From contig CALMDF010000485.1 in assembly GCA_937864895.1 (NCBI GenBank), positions 1 through 5,916 of the forward strand: a stretch of 5,916 bases of DNA, read 5' to 3'. The notes beneath the pieces were generated by a model that did not search any database, was not told the DNA's origin, and was given only the letters and a program-made list of their open reading frames with translations. This document shows, piece after piece, positions 1-3,335 of the stretch; within the stretch, counting starts at the first letter, position 1, and each line of letters begins with the position of its first letter. This DNA comes from an uncultured Holophagales bacterium. Its GTDB lineage: Bacteria > Acidobacteriota > Thermoanaerobaculia > UBA5066. The position numbers and the translations under genes were made by a program.

Positions 1-436
1 TCTTGCCGAACTGGCCGGTGAAGTAGCCCTGGGCCTTGAGGAGCGTGGCGATGGTCGGGTCCTCCGCCTTCATCCCCTCGGGCGCGCCGGGGAGACCGAC
101 CTTCGTCAGGCCGGTGCGGATGGGGGACTGGCCGGTGACGAAGGCGGCCCGGCCCGCCGTGCAGCTCTGCTGCCCGTACCAGTCGGTGAAGAGGGCGCCT
201 TCGCTGGCGATCCGGTCGATGTTCGGGGTCCGGTAACCCATCATTCCCCGGTTGTAGGCGCTGATATTGAAGCCGCCGATGTCGTCTCCCCAGATGACGA
301 GGATGTTCGGTTTCTTCGTTGCCGCGGCCGGAGCCTTGGCGGCGGGGGCCGGCTTCGGCGCCTGCGCGAGAGCCCCGGGCGCCGCCAGGGCGGCGGCCAG
401 GAGCAGGGAAAGGGAAGCGGGGTTGCGTCGGGTCAA
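1..436 (-). CDS. Arylsulfatase, N-terminal part (runs off left edge)
   Basis: Exported sulfatase that would hydrolyse organic sulfate esters in the periplasm or outside the cell. Only the first 145 codons are present. The start is TTG, chosen because GAAGGAGG lies 5 bases upstream and no other usable start occurs in frame above it. Residues 1-24 form a signal peptide (two Arg, a Leu/Ala-rich core, ALA then Gln25 as probable cleavage site), followed by an Ala/Pro/Lys-rich linker to about residue 41. The sulfatase fold begins at [10 protein letters not shown], with Asp51-Asp52 as calcium ligands. SCTAGR (Cys92, Arg96) is the formylglycine-type active-site motif C-x-A-x-R, a variant of the usual C-x-P-x-R. 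The visible part ends at GQFGK, where Lys145 matches the conserved catalytic-site lysine. Family members are usually 450-600 residues, so about a quarter is visible. It follows the STAS gene after 28 bp, probably in one operon. The family is clear; the natural substrate cannot be told. Confidence 0.93.
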   Translation of the reverse strand, partial: MTRRNPASLSLLLAAALAAPGALAQAPKPAPAAKAPAAATKKPNILVIWGDDIGGFNISAYNRGMMGYRTPNIDRIASEGALFTDWYGQQSCTAGRAAFVTGQSPIRTGLTKVGLPGAPEGMKAEDPTIATLLKAQGYFTGQFGK

Positions 437-441
437 GGGGG

Positions 442-449
442 CCTCCTTC
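442..449 (-). promoter_or_regulatory. Shine-Dalgarno site of the sulfatase gene
   Basis: On the minus strand this reads GAAGGAGG, a near-perfect anti-16S match, five bases before the TTG at 436. It is the main reason for accepting a TTG start, and it suggests the sulfatase is translated well on its own rather than only by coupling to the STAS gene just upstream. Confidence 0.75.
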
Positions 450-464
450 GGAGTCGTCGTTTGC

Positions 465-740
465 TCAGGGTGAGGTGGCGGAAGTCGATTCGAGCCGGGC
501 CTCGAGGAGCAGTTCGATGTAGGGCGGTACGCCGACGAGGTCGGCGCCCGAGTCGCGCATCGCGGCGAGAAGGGTCGTCCCCGACTCGTCCGCCGAGATG
601 AGGTCCGTGAGGTCGAGCCGGACCCGGGCACCCTCGCGGCACGCTCTCCGGAGCTCTCCGAGGCCGACCGCGCTGAGCCGGCCGGCCACGCGGACGGTCA
701 GGAGGCCGTCCTTCTCCTCGGTCGAGATGTGCAGGTCCAC
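465..740 (-). CDS. Single-domain STAS protein (anti-sigma antagonist-like)
   Basis: A 91-residue cytoplasmic protein with the STAS fold of SpoIIAA/RsbV-type anti-sigma factor antagonists. Visible elements in order are: beta strand [10 protein letters not shown] (13-22); a helix (26-36); the central strand VRLDLTDL (40-47); the signature loop ISADESG (48-54), where antagonists carry the kinase-phosphorylated Ser; helix TTLLAAM (55-61); strand ADLVGVPPY (66-74); and a last short helix. Asp51 and Ser53 are kept, but the position before Ser53 is Glu. No anti-sigma kinase or phosphatase gene is nearby, so the partner is unknown. It may be a stand-alone STAS module with another role. The start is GTG at 740, the only standard start before an upstream in-frame stop at 795-797; no clear ribosome site precedes it. 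The stop lies 28 bp before the sulfatase start, suggesting co-transcription. Confidence 0.85.
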   Translation of the reverse strand: MDLHISTEEKDGLLTVRVAGRLSAVGLGELRRACREGARVRLDLTDLISADESGTTLLAAMRDSGADLVGVPPYIELLLEARLESTSATSP

Positions 741-791
741 GCCCGCGTCAGCGCACGGGCCGTGCCGTGGAGGTGCGGGCGAGGTCGCGTG

Positions 792-819
792 GTTCTAAAT
801 CTCTGGCGAGCAGTGTCTT
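792..819 (-). promoter_or_regulatory. Weak sigma-70-like promoter candidate for the STAS-sulfatase operon
   Basis: Read on the minus strand, AAGACA (814-819, four of six matches to the -35 consensus) and TAGAAC (792-797, four of six to the -10) are separated by 16 bases. Transcription would start roughly 45 bases before the GTG of the STAS gene. The match is modest. It stands out mainly because it sits in one of the few AT-richer spots of the region. Confidence 0.28.
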
Positions 820-840
820 GTTCGTCTGCCGGGCGACAGG

Positions 841-864
841 CTCGACCACCGTTTCGACGGCGAG
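841..864. repeat. Inverted repeat / hairpin with TTCG loop
   Basis: CCGT (849-852) pairs perfectly with ACGG (857-860) around a TTCG loop. Below it CTCG (841-844) pairs with CGAG (861-864), leaving a one-sided bulge ACCA (845-848). It lies 64 bases before the chosen activator start and has no T-run, so it is not a standard terminator. It could be a folded 5' leader element or simply chance in GC-rich DNA. Confidence 0.35.
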
Positions 865-867
865 AGC

Positions 868-881
868 CACGATATGTCGTG
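868..881. promoter_or_regulatory. Candidate operator: CACGA-TATG-TCGTG palindrome
   Basis: CACGA (868-872) and TCGTG (877-881) are perfect inverted 5-bp arms around a 4-bp AT-rich centre, the shape of a dimeric regulator's binding site. The longer string ATGTCGTG (874-881) recurs exactly at 893-900, giving a second half-site 19 bp away, close to two helical turns and so on nearly the same DNA face. The location between divergent genes suits an operator or activator site. The cognate protein is unknown; the neighbouring Fis-type HTH activator is one candidate. Confidence 0.45.
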
Positions 882-892
882 CCATCCGCGAA

Positions 893-900
893 ATGTCGTG
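893..900 (+). repeat. Second copy of ATGTCGTG (half-site repeat)
   Basis: Exact 8-bp direct repeat of 874-881 with a 19-bp period. It extends the candidate operator to three half-sites, one inverted and two direct. It ends 10 bases before the TAGAAT element at 911-916, so a bound protein could contact or block polymerase. Confidence 0.4.
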
Positions 901-910
901 GGCGACGTTC

Positions 911-916
911 TAGAAT
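911..916 (+). promoter_or_regulatory. Possible -10 element TAGAAT before the activator gene
   Basis: TAGAAT matches the sigma-70 -10 consensus at five of six positions and overlaps the palindrome TTCTAGAA (908-915). No acceptable -35 hexamer lies 16-18 bases upstream, so if real it may need an activator. Transcription would begin near 923, leaving only about five bases before the GTG at 928: an almost leaderless mRNA, consistent with the lack of a ribosome site there. Confidence 0.22.
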
Positions 917-927
917 GGCCGTTGTCC

Positions 928-2472
928 GTGTCAGACAGTCAGTTCACCCGCTTTCTCGGCAGGCTCTCGGCCCGATTCGCGGCGGTGCCGGCCGAAGGCG
1001 TGGACGAGGAGATCGCCGCGGCCCTCGAAGGGCTCGTCGACGAGCTCGGGACGGACCGCGCGAGCTTCTACCAGTTCGATCCCGAGACGCACGGCGTCGC
1101 GTCGGGGCACCAGTGGGCCCGGCCGGGCCTCCCGCTCGACGCGGGGAACGCAATCCGCGAGCTCCCCTGGCTCCGCGGCAGGCTCCTCGCCGGGGAGACC
1201 GTCGTCGTGGACCTGCGTGACGACCTGCCGCCGGAGGCCGCGGTCGAGCGCCGCTGGGCGGAGGCCCGCGGCCTGTGGTCACACGTCTCGATCCCGCTCT
1301 CGGTCGGCGGGCGGCTCGTGTCGGTCGTCGCGACGGGGTCGTTTCGCGAGCCGCGGCGGTGGTCCCAGGAGGATGTCGAGCGGGTCCGGATCGTCGGCCA
1401 GATCCTCGCGGGCGCCGTCGACCGCAAGCACCGGGACCTGGAGCTGAAGAGGAGCCTCGAGGAGGTCCGCCGCCTGAAGGATCAGCTCGCGGCGGAGAAC
1501 GTCCTCCTCCGCGAGGAGCTCGGCTCCTCGCACGACTTCCAGGAGATCGTGGGCGAGAGCCCGGCCCTGAAGCGAACGCTCGCCCTCGTCGCCCAGGTCG
1601 CGCCGACCGGCTCGACCGTTCTCCTGCTCGGCGAGACGGGCACCGGCAAGGAGCTTCTCGCGCGCGCGATCCACGAACGCAGCCCGCGGCACGGGCGATC
1701 CATGGTGAAGGTGAACTGCGCCGCCATCCCGCCGACGCTCATCGAGAGCGAGCTCTTCGGGCACGAGAAGGGGGCGTTCACCGGCGCCCTCGCCACGAAG
1801 ATCGGCCGCTTCGAGCTCGCGAACGGAGGCACCCTCTTCCTCGACGAGATCGGCGACCTCGGCCTCGACCTGCAGGGGAAGCTCCTGCGGGTCCTGCAGG
1901 AGGGGGAGTTCGAGAGGGTCGGCTCGAGCCAGACGCGCAAAGTCGACGTCCGCCTCGTCGCCGCCACGCACCACGACCTCGGAGCGGCCGTCGAGGCCGG
2001 CCGGTTCCGGGCCGACCTCTTCTACCGCCTCAACGTCTTCCCGATCCGCGTCCCTCCCCTGCGCGAGCGCCGGGAGGACGTCCCGCTCCTCGTCTGGTGG
2101 TTCATCCAGCGGCGGCAGGGAAGGATCGGACGGCACATCGACAGGGTCCCGCGCCCGGCGATGGAACGCCTTGCGGCCTATCCCTGGCCGGGGAACGTCC
2201 GCGAGCTGGAGAACGTCGTCGAGCGCGCGCTCATCCTCTCGCCGGGCTCCACGCTGCAGCTGGACGAGGCCTTCGGCGGCGGGACGCCGGCCGTGGCGGG
2301 AAGCACCGGAGGCGCCCGGTCGATGGAAGCCGTCGAGCGGGCCCACGTCGAGGCCGTCCTCGAGCGTTGCGGCGGCCGCGTCGAGGGGCCCGGAAACGCG
2401 GCCGAGATCCTCGGCCTCAAGCCGAGCACGCTGCGGTCGCGGATGAAGAAGCTCGGGATCCGGCGGGCGTGA
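928..2472 (+). CDS. Sigma-54-dependent transcriptional activator (GAF, AAA+, Fis-type HTH)
   Basis: Cytoplasmic bacterial enhancer-binding protein of 514 residues that uses ATP hydrolysis to open sigma-54 promoters. Residues about 12-165 form a GAF sensor (ASFYQFDP, RELPWLRGRLLAGETVVV, SHVSIPLSVGGRLVSVV), so the signal is probably a small ligand rather than a phosphoryl group; there is no receiver domain. A charged helix at 165-198 looks like a coiled coil. The AAA+ domain has Walker A GETGTGKE (235-242), the sigma-54 contact loop GAFTGA (282-287), Walker B LFLDE (303-307), the arginine-finger segment FRADLFYRL (360-368) and WPGNVREL (420-427). A Fis-type HTH ends the protein (489-511, NAAEILGLKPSTLRSRMKKL). 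All catalytic motifs are intact. The layout resembles FhlA/NorR-like activators. I chose GTG 928 because upstream codons look non-coding; ATG 874 is the in-frame alternative (532 residues). The stop overlaps the transporter start. Confidence 0.93.
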   Translation: MSDSQFTRFLGRLSARFAAVPAEGVDEEIAAALEGLVDELGTDRASFYQFDPETHGVASGHQWARPGLPLDAGNAIRELPWLRGRLLAGETVVVDLRDDLPPEAAVERRWAEARGLWSHVSIPLSVGGRLVSVVATGSFREPRRWSQEDVERVRIVGQILAGAVDRKHRDLELKRSLEEVRRLKDQLAAENVLLREELGSSHDFQEIVGESPALKRTLALVAQVAPTGSTVLLLGETGTGKELLARAIHERSPRHGRSMVKVNCAAIPPTLIESELFGHEKGAFTGALATKIGRFELANGGTLFLDEIGDLGLDLQGKLLRVLQEGEFERVGSSQTRKVDVRLVAATHHDLGAAVEAGRFRADLFYRLNVFPIRVPPLRERREDVPLLVWWFIQRRQGRIGRHIDRVPRPAMERLAAYPWPGNVRELENVVERALILSPGSTLQLDEAFGGGTPAVAGSTGGARSMEAVERAHVEAVLERCGGRVEGPGNAAEILGLKPSTLRSRMKKLGIRRA

Positions 2473-3326
2473 AACCCGTTCTCGAGCTCGCCATCCCGGC
2501 GTGCGCGGTCCTCCTCATGGCGGTCGTCGGCCTGGACGTGTCGCGCGCGGACCTCGGCCGGGTCCTCTCGAAACCGCGTCTCCTGGTCGCGGGTCTGATC
2601 GGGCCGCTGGTCCTTCTCCCGCCGATCGCCCTCCTCGTCCTCTGGACCCTGCCGATGCCCGCGGAGATCGGCGCCGGGATGCTGCTCCTCGCCGTCTGTC
2701 CCGTGGGCGGGATCTCGAACGTCTACAGCTACCTGGCGCGGGCCTCGACGGCGCTCTCCGTCACGCTCACGGCGGCCTCCTGCGTCGCCGCCGTCGTCAC
2801 GATGCCGCTCCTCACGCGGGGCTTCGAGCTCGTGCTCGGCCGTCCGTTCGGTTTCCGGGCGCCCGTCGGCACCCTGGCGGCTCAGGTCTTCGGCATGCTC
2901 GTCCTGCCCGTCGTCCTCGGGATGACGCTCCGGGCGCGGGCCCCGGTCTTCGCGGCCCGGCACGAGGCGGGGCTGAGGCGCGTCGCCCTGTCGGGGCTGG
3001 CCCTCCTCCTCGGCTTCATCCTCTGGAGCGAGTGGGCGCGCTTCGTCGCGAACGTCGCCGTGACGGCGGCGGCCTCGGCGCTCTTCGTCCTCCTCGCGAT
3101 GGCCGCGGGCGCGGCCGTCGCGCGCGCCGCCGGGGCGGACGCCCGGGAGTGCTTCACCCTCTCCGTGGAGTTCGCGACGCGCAACAGCGCGATCGCGACG
3201 GTCGTCGCGATCACCTTTCTCGGCGACGCGCGCTTCGCCGTCTTCGCGACGACCTACTTCTTCACGGAAGCGGCGCTCGCCGGAATCGCCATCGTGGTGT
3301 TTCGCCGTCGCGAGGCGCTGGTCTAA
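2469..3326 (+). CDS. BASS/SBF-family transporter (bile acid:sodium symporter-like)
   Basis: Integral inner-membrane transporter of 285 residues with about nine hydrophobic spans (roughly 4-22, 37-58, 66-82, 94-114, 133-154, 171-189, 192-218, 226-250, 253-277). Family members import organic anions with sodium; ACR3 relatives export arsenite. The two family-defining broken helices are present: CPVGGISNVYSYLARAS (77-93) and EFATRNSAIATVVA (234-247). Compared from memory with the Neisseria ASBT structure, sodium site 1 is kept (Ser83, Asn84, Ser97, Thr101, Glu234), but the site-2 Gln is Arg238. The substrate cannot be assigned; a bile-acid-like, keto-acid or other carboxylate/sulfonate anion is possible. 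The GTG start overlaps the activator's TGA by 4 bases (GTGA) with no good ribosome site, so translation is probably coupled. The size is typical, with no sign of truncation. Confidence 0.87.
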   Translation: MKPVLELAIPACAVLLMAVVGLDVSRADLGRVLSKPRLLVAGLIGPLVLLPPIALLVLWTLPMPAEIGAGMLLLAVCPVGGISNVYSYLARASTALSVTLTAASCVAAVVTMPLLTRGFELVLGRPFGFRAPVGTLAAQVFGMLVLPVVLGMTLRARAPVFAARHEAGLRRVALSGLALLLGFILWSEWARFVANVAVTAAASALFVLLAMAAGAAVARAAGADARECFTLSVEFATRNSAIATVVAITFLGDARFAVFATTYFFTEAALAGIAIVVFRRREALV

Positions 3327-3335
3327 GGTAGGGCC

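Larger units (their letters stand above)
741..927. promoter_or_regulatory. Divergent intergenic control region
   Basis: This 187-bp stretch separates the divergent STAS-sulfatase and activator-transporter-DUF748 groups, so promoters for both should lie here. It is visibly less GC-rich around 790-800 and 907-916. It contains an inverted repeat at 868-881 with a further half-site at 896-900, a hairpin at 841-864, a short inverted repeat at 753-765 and the 8-bp palindrome TTCTAGAA at 908-915. If the activator instead starts at the ATG at 874, the right third of this region would be coding. Its irregular codons (CTA, CGA, AAT, CAT) argue against that. Confidence 0.6.

Noticed and set aside
437..464. 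Possible terminator between the STAS and sulfatase genes.
   Set aside because: The 28-bp gap has no stem-loop or T-run and contains the sulfatase ribosome site.
870..884. TGGCACGA on the minus strand, resembling a sigma-54 -24 element pointing to the STAS gene.
   Set aside because: The required GC at -12 with correct spacing is absent (CG instead), and the site overlaps the palindrome that explains the same bases.
729..1220. Plus-strand 163-codon frame spanning the intergenic region and the GAF domain.
   Set aside because: Arg-rich shadow overlapping both the STAS start and the activator, in a different frame from the real gene.
1279..2346. Minus-strand 355-codon frame across the activator.
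   Set aside because: No domain resemblance and charged low-complexity composition; it is the mirror of a strongly recognisable AAA+ gene.
1275..2468. The open frame of the transporter extends about 400 codons upstream inside the activator gene, suggesting a much larger protein.
   Set aside because: The upstream part is an Arg/Pro/Gly-rich shadow of the activator. The transporter family begins right at the GTG at 2469.
3327..3335. Possible terminator or promoter between the transporter and DUF748 genes.
   Set aside because: Only 9 bases separate them, and they are filled by the ribosome-binding sequence.
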